NCBI GenBank assembly: GCA_041572275.1
Contig: JBFFSQ010000033.1
Span: forward strand, 1-20,354
DNA from: JBFFSQ01 sp041572275
GTDB taxonomy: Bacteria; Pseudomonadota; Gammaproteobacteria; SZUA-229
Length of the DNA: 20,354 nucleotides
Direction: 5' to 3'
Under the pieces are notes generated by a model. That model made no database searches. It saw only the letters and a list, made by a program, of their open reading frames with translations, and was not told the origin of the DNA. Of the stretch, positions 7,738 to 15,585 are shown in pieces (within the stretch, counting starts at the first letter, position 1; every line of letters starts with the position of its first letter). The translations under genes and the position numbers were made by a program.

Positions 7738-7770
7738 AATAATGACGCAGAGACTCGAAGAGTCATTATT
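7738..7770 (+). promoter_or_regulatory. Hairpin with two alternative pairings between trpG and trpD
   Basis: AATAATGAC (7738-7746) pairs perfectly with GTCATTATT (7762-7770). Inside it, GACTC (7752-7756) and GAGTC (7760-7764) form a tight 3-base-loop hairpin. The two compete for bases 7762-7764. No U-run follows, so it is not a standard terminator; it may be an RNA-stability or processing element. Confidence 0.4.
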
Positions 7771-7821
7771 CATAAGCTCCGGGTCTTAGTGGTTCTGTGT
7801 CAAAGATTAAAGGTTAAGATT

Positions 7822-8838
7822 ATGGATATGCAATCAGCAATCAAAGCAGTGACTGAACATCAAGACCTGTCTCGTGATGAGATGTCTGAAGTGATGAATC
7901 TGATCATGACCGGACAGGCGACGCCTTCGCAGATTGGTGGCTTCCTGATCGGTTTGCGCATGAAAGGTGAAACAGTGGATGAGGTAGCTGCTGCAGCCAG
8001 TGTGATGCGGCAGTTGTCAACCAAAGTGAATATCACCGATGACTACCTGGTGGATACCTGTGGTACCGGTGGCGATGCTTCAGGTAGTTTTAATATTTCA
8101 ACGGCCAGCACATTTGTCACTGCGGCGGCCGGTGCCAAGGTGGCCAAGCATGGTAATCGTTCCGTCTCCAGTAAATCGGGTAGTGCTGATGTGTTGGAAA
8201 CTGCGGGTGTAAATCTGGATCTCAATCCGGAGCAGGTGGCGGAGTGTATTCATAATGTTGGTGTCGGGTTTTTATTTGCAGTAAAACATCATGGCGCAAT
8301 GAAACATGCGATCGGCCCCAGAAAAGAAATGGGTGTGCGAACGATTTTTAATGTGCTCGGTCCTCTCACTAATCCTGCTGGCGCACCCAATCAGGTAATT
8401 GGTGTGTTCAGTAAAGACTGGATTGAGCCCTTGGCCAGGGTGTTGAAGCAGCTTGGTAGTCGTCATGTCATGATTGTGCATGCGGATGATGGCATGGATG
8501 AAATCAGTATTGGCAGTGAGACCCAGGTCGCTGAATTGAAAGATGGAGACATCACTACCTACAGTATTAAGCCAGAGGACTTTGGTTTTCAGCGTGCGGA
8601 TCTGGCGACGATTAAAGCGGCCGATTCTAAAGAGAGTCTTAACTTGATTCGATCAGTGCTGGATAATCAGCCTGGCCCAGCTCGTGATATTGTGTGTCTA
8701 AATGCAGGTGCAGCTATTTATGTGTCAGGCCTGGCTGATTCTCTGGCAGCCGGCATTGAAAAGGCGAAGTTGGCTATTGCCAGTGGTGATGCTCGACAGA
8801 AGCTGGAAGCCCTGGTTCATTATTCAAATAATTGCTGA
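7822..8838 (+). CDS. trpD: Anthranilate phosphoribosyltransferase
   Basis: Transfers phosphoribose from PRPP to anthranilate, the second committed tryptophan step. The 338-residue protein has the glycine-rich PRPP site DTCGTGGDASGSFNIST. KVAKHGNRSVSSKSGSADVLETAG (anthranilate/PRPP contacts), KHHGAMKHAIGPRKEMGVRTIFNVLGPLTNPAGA and the acidic metal-binding HADDGMDEIS follow. All key blocks are intact. A GTG start at 7789 would add 11 residues. ATG 7822 is preferred because AAAGG lies about 9 bases upstream and the family begins near MDMQSAIKAV. trpC starts 5 bases after its stop, so they are co-transcribed. Confidence 0.95.
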   Translation: MDMQSAIKAVTEHQDLSRDEMSEVMNLIMTGQATPSQIGGFLIGLRMKGETVDEVAAAASVMRQLSTKVNITDDYLVDTCGTGGDASGSFNISTASTFVTAAAGAKVAKHGNRSVSSKSGSADVLETAGVNLDLNPEQVAECIHNVGVGFLFAVKHHGAMKHAIGPRKEMGVRTIFNVLGPLTNPAGAPNQVIGVFSKDWIEPLARVLKQLGSRHVMIVHADDGMDEISIGSETQVAELKDGDITTYSIKPEDFGFQRADLATIKAADSKESLNLIRSVLDNQPGPARDIVCLNAGAAIYVSGLADSLAAGIEKAKLAIASGDARQKLEALVHYSNNC

Positions 8839-8843
8839 ACATT

Positions 8844-9650
8844 ATGTCTACCAATACTCCCGATGTTTTAAAAAAAATTCTGCTTCGTAAACTCGAAGAA
8901 ATCCACGAAGCATCACAGAATGAAACCATTGAGGCGCTGCGTCAGCGTGCTGAACAGGCGTCACCGGTACGTGGTTTTGTTCACGCTATTGAAGCTCGAA
9001 TTGCCGAAGGTCGAGCCGGTGTGATTGCCGAGATCAAGAAGGCCTCACCGAGTAAAGGTGTAATCCGGGAAAATTTTGTACCGGAAGACATCGCTCGCAG
9101 CTATGAAGCACACGGTGCTGCATGCCTGTCGGTGCTCACCGATCGTGACTTTTTTCAGGGGCATGAAGACTATTTGCTTCAGGCGCGCGCTGCAACCAAG
9201 TTGCCGGTGATACGTAAGGACTTTATTATCGATCCGTATCAGGTCTATGAAGCCAGGGCGATGGGTGCCGACTGTATCTTGTTGATTGTGGCGGCGCTCA
9301 GTGATGAATCATTGCATGAATTACTGGCATTGGCCGGTGATCTGGGCATGGATGTATTAATGGAAGTGCATGACCGTGATGAAATGACGCGAGCGATTAA
9401 TAGCGGTGCAAAACTTATTGGAGTCAACAATCGTAATTTGCGTAGTTTTGAAGTCAGCCTTGAGACCACCCTGGGTATGCTTGATATGGTGCCAGCTGAT
9501 CGCATACTGGTGACTGAAAGCGGTATTCATACGCTCGATGATGTGAAGCTGATGCAAGATCACAAGGTGAATGCTTTTCTTGTGGGTGAGGCGTTTATGC
9601 GGGCCGATGACCCGGGTGTTAAATTGGCAGAATTATTTGATTTCAAATGA
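8844..9650 (+). CDS. trpC: Indole-3-glycerol phosphate synthase
   Basis: Closes the indole ring from carboxyphenylamino-deoxyribulose phosphate. The 268-residue TIM barrel contains AEIKKASPSKGVI (substrate-binding and catalytic lysine), LSVLTDRDFFQGHEDYL, VIRKDFIIDPYQVYEARAMGAD (catalytic Lys), MEVHDRDEM, IGVNNRNLRSFEV, LVTESGI and FLVGEAFMRADDPG. It ends without a TrpF domain, so it is the monofunctional form; trpF, trpA and trpB are not in this window. A TTG at 8832 overlaps trpD, but ATG 8844 gives the usual N-terminus. It is the last gene of the trpGDC unit, followed by a strong terminator. Confidence 0.95.
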   Translation: MSTNTPDVLKKILLRKLEEIHEASQNETIEALRQRAEQASPVRGFVHAIEARIAEGRAGVIAEIKKASPSKGVIRENFVPEDIARSYEAHGAACLSVLTDRDFFQGHEDYLLQARAATKLPVIRKDFIIDPYQVYEARAMGADCILLIVAALSDESLHELLALAGDLGMDVLMEVHDRDEMTRAINSGAKLIGVNNRNLRSFEVSLETTLGMLDMVPADRILVTESGIHTLDDVKLMQDHKVNAFLVGEAFMRADDPGVKLAELFDFK

Positions 9651-9660
9651 TCAGCTGATT

Positions 9661-9700
9661 GCCACACGACTGTATTTTGGCAGTCGTGTGGCAGCTTTTT
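9661..9700 (+). terminator. Intrinsic terminator of the trpGDC operon
   Basis: GCCACACGACTG (9661-9672) and CAGTCGTGTGGC (9681-9692) form a perfect 12-bp stem with an 8-base loop, followed by AGCTTTTT. It lies 10 bases after trpC and between convergent genes. The minus-strand side lacks a comparable T-run, so it mainly serves trpC. Confidence 0.92.
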
Positions 9701-9720
9701 AAGCGTGTTTTGTGTGATTG

Positions 9721-10359
9721 TTACCGTGTGCCATGTACCACAATAGTTTTGCCGTGGGCGCTGATCAGGCCGTCTTCTTCCAGTTCTTTTAGCACGCGTC
9801 CGGCCATTTCTCTGGAGCAGCCAACAATCTTGGCGATGTCCTGGCGAGTGATCTTGATCTGCATGCCATTGGGGTGGGTCATAGCGTCGGGTTGTTCGCT
9901 GAGTTCCAGCAAGGTACGGGCAATACGACCAGAGACATCGAGGAAAATCAGGTCGCGGACTTTCTGGCTGGTTTTGATCAGACGATCAAAAATCTGGCCA
10001 GATAACAGAAACAGAATTTCAGCATCTTCCTGCACCAGTTTGCGGAACTGCACGTAGCTGATTTCTGCAATTTCACAGGCGGTTTTGGCGACAACCATGG
10101 CGCTGCGATCCAGGTGTTCCTTGAACAGACCGGCTTCACCAAAGAAATCGCCGTCGTTTAGGTAAGCGAGGATGATTTCTGCGCCTTCATCATTCTCTGT
10201 TTGTACGCTTACCGAGCCCTTAATGATATAGTACAGGCTTTGTGGGGCGTCACCTTCGTGAATAATGGTCTTTTTCGCCGGATAGCTCTTGCGATGACAG
10301 TGGTTCAGCAAGCGTTCCAGTGAAGGATTGGTTTTGTCGATTTTAGGCAACAGACTCAT
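9721..10359 (-). CDS. crp: cAMP receptor protein (CRP/Vfr)
   Basis: Global cAMP-dependent transcription regulator. The 212-residue protein closely follows E. coli CRP by eye. The N-terminal cyclic-nucleotide domain includes LYYIIKGSVSV and GDFFGEAGLF...DRSA, with cAMP contacts Gly74, Glu75, Arg85 and Ser86. The dimer helix ends in KTSQKV (Thr130, Ser131). The C-terminal winged helix-turn-helix is ITRQDIAKIVGCSREMAGRVLKELEE, whose recognition residues Arg183, Glu184 and Arg188 match those that read TGTGA half-sites. The ending GKTIVVHGTR is also conserved. In Pseudomonas the ortholog is Vfr and, as I recall, lies in the same trpGDC neighbourhood. It is divergent from the osmC-like gene, as crp and yhfA are in E. 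coli. No clear Shine-Dalgarno precedes ATG 10359. Confidence 0.94.
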   Translation of the reverse strand: MSLLPKIDKTNPSLERLLNHCHRKSYPAKKTIIHEGDAPQSLYYIIKGSVSVQTENDEGAEIILAYLNDGDFFGEAGLFKEHLDRSAMVVAKTACEIAEISYVQFRKLVQEDAEILFLLSGQIFDRLIKTSQKVRDLIFLDVSGRIARTLLELSEQPDAMTHPNGMQIKITRQDIAKIVGCSREMAGRVLKELEEDGLISAHGKTIVVHGTR

Positions 10360-10480
10360 GGGCTATATTCAATTCCGTAGTGATGTTTAATAGTGCAGTT
10401 TAAGGGGCTGTACCTTTATATATATTGTTAATTAACGCAAATAACGCTTCAATCAGCAAGTTTTTTTAGGTTTTTAATAT
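10360..10480. promoter_or_regulatory. Divergent promoter region between crp and osmC
   Basis: 121 bases separate two outward-facing genes. A TATATATAT-type AT-rich core (about 10416-10426) could serve as a -10 in either direction. Next to it is a perfect 10-bp palindrome GTTAATTAAC (10427-10436). I found no TGTGA-N6-TCACA site, so autoregulation by CRP is not visible. Confidence 0.45.
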
Positions 10481-10897
10481 ATGAAAGCACGGGTTAAATG
10501 GCTGGATAATATGTCTTTTGTGGGTGAGTCCGGTAGTGGCCACTCGGTGGTCATGGATGGGGCGCCTGACAGCGGTGGGCGTAATTTGGCCGCTAGGCCT
10601 ATGGAAATGGTACTGATGGGTATGGGAGGCTGCACCGCATTTGACGTAGTCATGATCCTGAAAAAGGCGAGGCAACCGATTGAAGACTGCATTGTTGAGC
10701 TGTCTGCAGAGCGGGCCGAAGAGGTGCCAAAGGTCTTTACCAAAATTCACGTGCATTACATTGTGAAAGGCAAGGGACTGAGCGAAAAGCAGGTGGAAAA
10801 GGCCATTCATTTGACTGCGGAAAAATACTGTTCAGTATCGATCATGCTGGCACAGTCTGCAGAAGTTACCCACGATTTTGAAATTATAGAAGAGTAA
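10481..10897 (+). CDS. OsmC/Ohr-family protein (YhfA type)
   Basis: A 138-residue protein of the OsmC superfamily, whose studied members reduce organic hydroperoxides through a cysteine pair. It has the first cysteine in MGMGGCTAFDVVMILKKAR (Cys51) and the second in AEKYCSVSIML (Cys117), with the RPMEMVLMG segment before the first. The domain order resembles E. coli YhfA rather than Ohr. Its substrate is unknown. It is divergent from crp, an arrangement also found in E. coli, and stops 2 bases before the DUF885 gene, so the two are almost surely one transcript. The start has a weak AGG site upstream. Confidence 0.87.
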   Translation: MKARVKWLDNMSFVGESGSGHSVVMDGAPDSGGRNLAARPMEMVLMGMGGCTAFDVVMILKKARQPIEDCIVELSAERAEEVPKVFTKIHVHYIVKGKGLSEKQVEKAIHLTAEKYCSVSIMLAQSAEVTHDFEIIEE

Positions 10898-10899
10898 TA

Positions 10900-12564
10900 A
10901 TGACGGACAATACGACGCAACAGGCATTCAAGGCCCTGTTGGAACAATATTATAGTGCCTGGTTCCGTTATCACCCTGAAATGGCAGTACATGTAGGGGT
11001 TTCAGGCTACGAAGAGTCTCTCCGCCCGTATAGTGATGATGACATGGGGGCGCTGATTTCGCTGGATGAGAAAATTCTGTCTACTCTGGACGAGCTAAAT
11101 TTTGAGGCGTTGGCTAGCGAACAGCAAATTGATTATTCCATTATCTATAATTCAGTGACCATCGAATTGCACGAATTACTGGAACATGACTGGCGTTACC
11201 GTCGCCCACAGGATTTCGTGCCAGTAGAAGCCATTCATCAACTGGTGAGTCGACCGGTTGAAAATATGCATAAGGGGCTCAAGCACCGGCTGCAGACCAT
11301 ACCTGAATATTTGCGAGGGGCGCGGACCTACCTGACGCAACATCCGGAGCGTATACCTGGCAGTTGGTTGCAGTCGGCCATTGAGCAGGCCACAGCGGGA
11401 GTCGGTTATCTGCGTGATTTCCTGCACTACCCGGATGTGAGTGTTCAGTTTAGCGAGCCTGATCGTCTGCAGCCTTTGTGTGATGCGGCCGCGACTGCGC
11501 TGGATGAATTTGCGCGTTTCCTGCAGCAGGAGATTGCTCCCCGTGCCAGTGGCGACTATGCCTGCGGCCCTGATTTTTTTGAGGGTATGTTGCATGAGGC
11601 GCATTTTCTGGATGTAACGGCCGAACAATTGCATAGTTTCGGCGAAAAGTTATTTGCTGAAACTCGACAGCAGCTGGAAGCACTGACGCGAGAGATGCGT
11701 GGCGATGATGATGTTGCAGCTGCATTGGCCAGCATTCGTGAAGATGTGCCAGCAGGCGGCAATCAGGATCTGTTGACTGCATACCGTCAACGTATGAAAG
11801 CGGCTTTCGAGTTTGTTAAAGAGCAGCAGCTGGTGAAGATACCGGAGAATCAGCAGCTGAAAGTTGTAGAAACCCCGGTATTCTTGCGTCATCAAATACC
11901 GTTTGCGGCCTATGAAGAACCCAGTTATAGGGATCAGCGGCAACAGGGTCATTATTATGTGACGCCGGTGGTATCTGACGGGCTGAAGCTGGAGCATAAC
12001 TGGGTATCCATTGATCTGACCTGCGTGCATGAGGCCTTTCCGGGGCATCATCTACAGTTTGTCACCGCCAATGGTAATTCTGCCAACAGCCTGCCGCGTA
12101 TGCTGAATGCATCAGCGACGCTGTATGAGGGATGGGCCCTGTATTGTGAGGACCTGATGCAGGAGCAGGGCTTTTTAAATCGCCCTGAGCATCGTTTTAT
12201 TATGTTGCGTGATCGTTTGTGGCGGGCATTGCGGGTGATGCTAGATGTTGAGCTGCACACCCGGGGTTTGAGCATTGATGAAGCGGCGCAACGGATGTGT
12301 CGTGAACTGGGCTTTGATATAGGCCATGCCAAAGCCGATCTGAGCTGGTATACCCAGAGCCCCACCGTGCCTATGGGTTATGCCACAGGCTGGGCATTGA
12401 TCCGGGCGCTGCGTGAGCAGCAGGCTCAGCAGGAGGGTTTTGATTTGAAAAGCTTTCATGATCGACTGCTGTCAGTGGGATCCTGTGCGTTACCACTGGT
12501 GATCAAGCGCGCCTTTGGTGAAGAAGCCTGGCAACAAGCGCGTGATAAGGTGTTCGCCAGCTGA
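10900..12564 (+). CDS. DUF885-family putative zinc metallopeptidase
   Basis: A 554-residue protein of the DUF885 family. It carries the family's HEAFPGHHLQF motif (His377, Glu378, His383/His384) and, about 26 residues later, YEGWALYCEDLM with Glu410. Together these look like a gluzincin-type HExxxGH...E zinc site. The rest is largely helical, as in the family, and the conserved C-terminal VPMGYATGWALIRALREQ region is present. Unlike many DUF885 proteins it has no signal peptide or lipobox, so it should be cytoplasmic. Substrate is unknown; peptidase activity is inferred from the motif. It starts 2 bases after the osmC-like stop, implying translational coupling. Confidence 0.85.
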   Translation: MTDNTTQQAFKALLEQYYSAWFRYHPEMAVHVGVSGYEESLRPYSDDDMGALISLDEKILSTLDELNFEALASEQQIDYSIIYNSVTIELHELLEHDWRYRRPQDFVPVEAIHQLVSRPVENMHKGLKHRLQTIPEYLRGARTYLTQHPERIPGSWLQSAIEQATAGVGYLRDFLHYPDVSVQFSEPDRLQPLCDAAATALDEFARFLQQEIAPRASGDYACGPDFFEGMLHEAHFLDVTAEQLHSFGEKLFAETRQQLEALTREMRGDDDVAAALASIREDVPAGGNQDLLTAYRQRMKAAFEFVKEQQLVKIPENQQLKVVETPVFLRHQIPFAAYEEPSYRDQRQQGHYYVTPVVSDGLKLEHNWVSIDLTCVHEAFPGHHLQFVTANGNSANSLPRMLNASATLYEGWALYCEDLMQEQGFLNRPEHRFIMLRDRLWRALRVMLDVELHTRGLSIDEAAQRMCRELGFDIGHAKADLSWYTQSPTVPMGYATGWALIRALREQQAQQEGFDLKSFHDRLLSVGSCALPLVIKRAFGEEAWQQARDKVFAS

Positions 12565-12574
12565 TTGTTGATTC

Positions 12575-12641
12575 GCCACAGAAAACCGGAGTCAGGGAGA
12601 AAAATTATGAATAAATTCTGTGTTCTGCGTATCTCTGTGGC
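12575..12641. repeat. Degenerate palindromic intergenic repeat (CCACAGA...TCTGTGG type)
   Basis: GCCACAGA (12575-12582) and TCTGTGGC (12634-12641) are perfect 8-bp outer arms. The interior is loosely self-complementary (CCGGAGTCAGGGAGAAA against TCTGTGTTCTGCG). This resembles the CCAC-GGAGA/TCTC-GTGG intergenic palindromes I have seen scattered in proteobacterial genomes. It fills most of the gap before bioA. Confidence 0.5.
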
Positions 12642-12661
12642 ATAGATGTTTTTGTTGAACC

Positions 12662-13957
12662 ATGCCTGAAAAAGTCGATTTTACCAATCCCGATAGCTGG
12701 CTGGCCTATGATGTCGAGCATATCTGGCACCCCTATACCAATATTCAGTTGCCATCACCGGTCTTTCCTGTAGTGGCTGCTGATGGTGTAATGATTGAGC
12801 TGGCGGATGGTCGCCAACTGGTTGATGGTATGGCGTCCTGGTGGTCAGCCATTCATGGTTACAACCATCCGCGTTTAAATGCCGCCATTGAGCAACAACT
12901 CAAATCCATGTCCCATGTGATGTTCGGTGGCCTTACTCATGAACCGGCGGTGCGCCTGGCTGAAACGTTGATCCAGTTAACAGCTGATCCCCTGCAGTAT
13001 GTGTTTTTTGCTGATTCCGGCTCTGTGTCTGTGGAAGTGGCCATTAAAATGGCCCTGCAGTACTGGGCGGCACAAGGGCGCGCTGGCAAGCATCGCTTGT
13101 TGACGGTACGCAATGGTTATCATGGTGATACCTTTGGCGCCATGGCCGTGTGTGACCCAGTAAATGGTATGCATGGACTATTCAGTGGCATTCTGCCAGT
13201 ACATTATTTTGCTGAAGCGCCACGTTGCGATGACCAGGGCCAGGCTCTCAATATTTCGGATTTGCAGCAGCTACTGGCGCAGCATCATGATGAGATTGCG
13301 GCTGTAATTATCGAGCCGATTGTGCAGGGTGCTGGTGGCATGCGTATTTACTGCCCGGATTATCTGCGCCAGTTACGGAGGCTGTGTGATGACTATGAAG
13401 TCCTCCTGATACTGGATGAAATCGCCACCGGCTTTGGCCGAACCGGTCGCCTGTTTGCTTATGAACATGCTGAGGTTGTGCCAGATATTTTATGTCTCGG
13501 TAAGGCGCTAACCGGTGGGTATATGACTCTGGCGGCTACCCTGACCAGTGCAAAAGTGGCACAGGGTATCAGTGGTGGTGAGCCGGGTAATCTGATGCAT
13601 GGGCCAACTTTTATGGCCAATCCGCTGGCCTGTAGCGTGGCCAATGCAAGTATTGATTTGTTACTGGGATCCGGCTGGCAGCAGTCTGTAGCCAATATCG
13701 AACAACAGCTGAAGCATGAGCTGTTCCGCTGTGCTGAACTAGCACAGGTTGAGGATGTTCGTGTGCTCGGGGCTATCGGTGTCGTCGAGTTGAAGCAGCC
13801 GGTCAATATGCAGGTCATACAGCCGCGATTTGTTGAGGCTGGAGTCTGGGTCCGGCCCTTTGGCAAGCTGGTATACGTGATGCCGCCCTATATTATCCAG
13901 CCACAACAATTGCAGCAGATTACCTCGGCGATCTATGATGTCATCGCGGCGACATAA
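12662..13957 (+). CDS. bioA: Adenosylmethionine-8-amino-7-oxononanoate aminotransferase
   Basis: PLP enzyme of biotin synthesis that converts 7-keto-8-aminopelargonate to diaminopelargonate using S-adenosylmethionine as amino donor. The 431-residue protein has HIWHPYTNIQLPSPVFPV, the BioA-specific MASWWSAIHGYNHP, VFFADSGSVSVEVAIKMALQYW, NGYHGDTFGAMAVCDP (Tyr153), LILDEIATGFGRTGRLFA (Asp252, cofactor contact) and LCLGKALTGGYMTLAATL (Lys281, Schiff base), followed by HGPTFMANPLAC. The WW and DSGSVSVEVA motifs separate it from other class III aminotransferases. No other bio genes are nearby. The ribosome binding site before ATG 12662 is poor, but the N-terminus fits the family. A palindromic repeat lies just upstream. 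Confidence 0.94.
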   Translation: MPEKVDFTNPDSWLAYDVEHIWHPYTNIQLPSPVFPVVAADGVMIELADGRQLVDGMASWWSAIHGYNHPRLNAAIEQQLKSMSHVMFGGLTHEPAVRLAETLIQLTADPLQYVFFADSGSVSVEVAIKMALQYWAAQGRAGKHRLLTVRNGYHGDTFGAMAVCDPVNGMHGLFSGILPVHYFAEAPRCDDQGQALNISDLQQLLAQHHDEIAAVIIEPIVQGAGGMRIYCPDYLRQLRRLCDDYEVLLILDEIATGFGRTGRLFAYEHAEVVPDILCLGKALTGGYMTLAATLTSAKVAQGISGGEPGNLMHGPTFMANPLACSVANASIDLLLGSGWQQSVANIEQQLKHELFRCAELAQVEDVRVLGAIGVVELKQPVNMQVIQPRFVEAGVWVRPFGKLVYVMPPYIIQPQQLQQITSAIYDVIAAT

Positions 13958-14054
13958 CTTAGCCGAAGAGACCGCTCAAAGTATTATCTGGCGCTGACTG
14001 GCTAGATGATTAAGTCTTTTAGATCAGGCACTTAAAACGAAATAAAAATAGTGC

Positions 14055-14082
14055 TTGCCTTTCCCAAAAAAATTCATAAAAT
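14055..14082 (+). promoter_or_regulatory. Sigma-70-type promoter of the speD operon
   Basis: TTGCCT (14055-14060) and TAAAAT (14077-14082) are separated by 16 bases. Transcription would begin near 14089, giving a leader of about 120 bases before speD. The leader contains a nine-residue frame (ATG 14149 to stop 14178, MARKQEQPV) with a poor ribosome site. I recognise no riboswitch in it. Confidence 0.55.
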
Positions 14083-14210
14083 GCGCCAACTTTTTTTAAA
14101 ACATAGAGTATTTATGCATACCTAGCCCAGGCGTCACCCACAGTGGTTATGGCGCGCAAGCAAGAACAACCTGTTTAACCGCCGTAAGGCTCAACTGTGA
14201 GGATTTGCCG

Positions 14211-14702
14211 ATGGGTTTATCATCTGCCAGCCCCCTTGTTAGCGCTGATGCAATCGTTGAAAAAGATAACGTAGCTCAGTGGCCTACCCACATCCAGCAG
14301 CAGGAAGCGAATGTAGAACCCCAGGATCATTTCATTGAACGTAATGGTCTTAAGTTTGCGGGTACTCACCTGATATTTGATTTCTGGGCTGCCAGTCGTC
14401 TTGATGACCTGGAGTTGATGGAAGCAGCCATGCGCGAAGCGGTTGAAGTGGCCGGCGCAACCCTGTTGCATATCCACCTGCATCACTTTACACCCAATGG
14501 TGGTATTTCTGGTGTCGCCGTGTTGGCGGAATCTCATATTTCTGTGCATACCTGGCCTGAAAAAGGCTATGCTGCTTTTGACGTGTTTATGTGTGGTGAT
14601 GCGGAGCCGGAAAAAACCATTCCGGTGCTGAAAAAAGCTTTCACACCGAAACGCATGAATATTACTGAGCATCTACGAGGTATGGTCGAAAGCGATGTCT
14701 AG
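14211..14702 (+). CDS. speD: S-adenosylmethionine decarboxylase proenzyme (short prokaryotic class)
   Basis: Makes decarboxylated SAM, the aminopropyl donor for spermidine. The proenzyme cleaves itself to create a pyruvoyl cofactor. The motif LAESHISVHTWPEKGYAAFDVFMCG contains the self-cleavage bond between Glu107 and Ser108 and the downstream catalytic Cys. HLIFDFW and LHIHLHHFTPNGGISGVAVL are the usual flanking strands. The 163-residue protein belongs to the small Thermotoga/Bacillus-type class, not the long E. coli class, and has about 45 extra N-terminal residues. ATG 14211 is chosen over TTG 14205 because GAGG lies 8 bases upstream. It overlaps speE by 8 bases. Confidence 0.92.
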   Translation: MGLSSASPLVSADAIVEKDNVAQWPTHIQQQEANVEPQDHFIERNGLKFAGTHLIFDFWAASRLDDLELMEAAMREAVEVAGATLLHIHLHHFTPNGGISGVAVLAESHISVHTWPEKGYAAFDVFMCGDAEPEKTIPVLKKAFTPKRMNITEHLRGMVESDV

Positions 14703-15552
14703 AGTCTGGTCAGAAACACTGTACGATGCCTATGGTCAGTCGTTTTCGGTAGATAAGGTCTATTTCGAGTCAAAAACAGACCACCAGCACCTGATGATTT
14801 TTCACAATGCCATGTTCGGCCGCGTCATGGTGCTGGACGGTATTGTGCAGACCACAGAAAAAGACGAGTTTATCTACCACGAAATGCTGACCCATGTGCC
14901 GCTGTTTGCCCATGGTAATGCGAAACGGGTCTTGATCATTGGTGGTGGTGATGGTGGTATTTTGCGTGAAGTCTGTAAACACCAGTCTGTTGAGCACGTC
15001 ACTCAGGTAGAAATTGACCAGGCGGTGATCGATATGGCAAAAGAATATCTGCCTAATCACAGTGCCGGTGCTTTCGATGATCCGCGTGCCAACATTGTCA
15101 TCGACGATGGTATGCGTTTCGTGAATGAGACCGCTGAGAAGTTTGATGTCATCATCTCTGACTCAACCGATCCGATCGGCCCAGGTGAGGTGTTGTTTAC
15201 TTCGGATTTCTATGAGTCATGTAAACGTTGCCTGAATGAGGGCGGCATTCTGGCGACACAGAATGGTGTGGTGTTCATGCAGACCGATGAAGTGACCACA
15301 ACGTCTGATCGTCTGGCAGAACTTTATCAAGACAGTTACTTCTATGGTGCGGCAGTGCCGACCTATGTTGGCGGTATCATGACCTTTGCCTGGGCGACGG
15401 ACAATCCAGCGTATCGTGAACAATCCCTGGACATGATTCGTGAACGTTATCAGGCAGCGGGTATCAAAACCCGTTACTATAATCCTGCTATTCATCTGGC
15501 GGCATTTGCCTTACCGCAATATGTGCTGGATGCCATTGGCAGCTCGTCATAA
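14695..15552 (+). CDS. speE: Spermidine synthase
   Basis: Transfers the aminopropyl group from decarboxylated SAM to putrescine. The 285-residue protein starts with the small N-terminal beta domain (WSETLYDAYGQSFSVDKVYFE). The Rossmann-like core follows with LIIGGGDGGILREVCKH (Gly83 onward), QVEIDQAVIDMAKEYLP, VIDDGMRFV and SDSTDPIGPGEVLFTSDFY (catalytic Asp156 and Asp159). Length matches E. coli SpeE. The start ATG lies inside the last codons of speD (ATGTCTAG overlap), which indicates translational coupling. The DSTDPIGPG motif and partner genes support spermidine, though a broader aminopropyltransferase cannot be excluded. Confidence 0.94.
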   Translation: MSRVWSETLYDAYGQSFSVDKVYFESKTDHQHLMIFHNAMFGRVMVLDGIVQTTEKDEFIYHEMLTHVPLFAHGNAKRVLIIGGGDGGILREVCKHQSVEHVTQVEIDQAVIDMAKEYLPNHSAGAFDDPRANIVIDDGMRFVNETAEKFDVIISDSTDPIGPGEVLFTSDFYESCKRCLNEGGILATQNGVVFMQTDEVTTTSDRLAELYQDSYFYGAAVPTYVGGIMTFAWATDNPAYREQSLDMIRERYQAAGIKTRYYNPAIHLAAFALPQYVLDAIGSSS

Positions 15553-15585
15553 CCGTTCTGTTGATCGACGGGTGGAGATGATTTG

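Noticed and set aside
10360..10480. CRP autoregulation site between crp and osmC
   Set aside because: No TGTGA-N6-TCACA-like pair was found; the GTTAATTAAC palindrome has the wrong sequence and spacing.
10466..10810. 114-codon minus-strand frame
   Set aside because: Antisense shadow of the OsmC-family gene, with no ribosome site or recognisable motif.
13958..14054. Search for a bioA terminator and for a known riboswitch before speD
   Set aside because: Only weak inverted repeats (for example TTAAGT...ACTTAA) were seen; none matched a structure I can name.
14081..14125. 14-codon frame MRQLFLKHRVFMHT before speD
   Set aside because: Its start codon overlaps the predicted -10 and would lie upstream of the transcript start.
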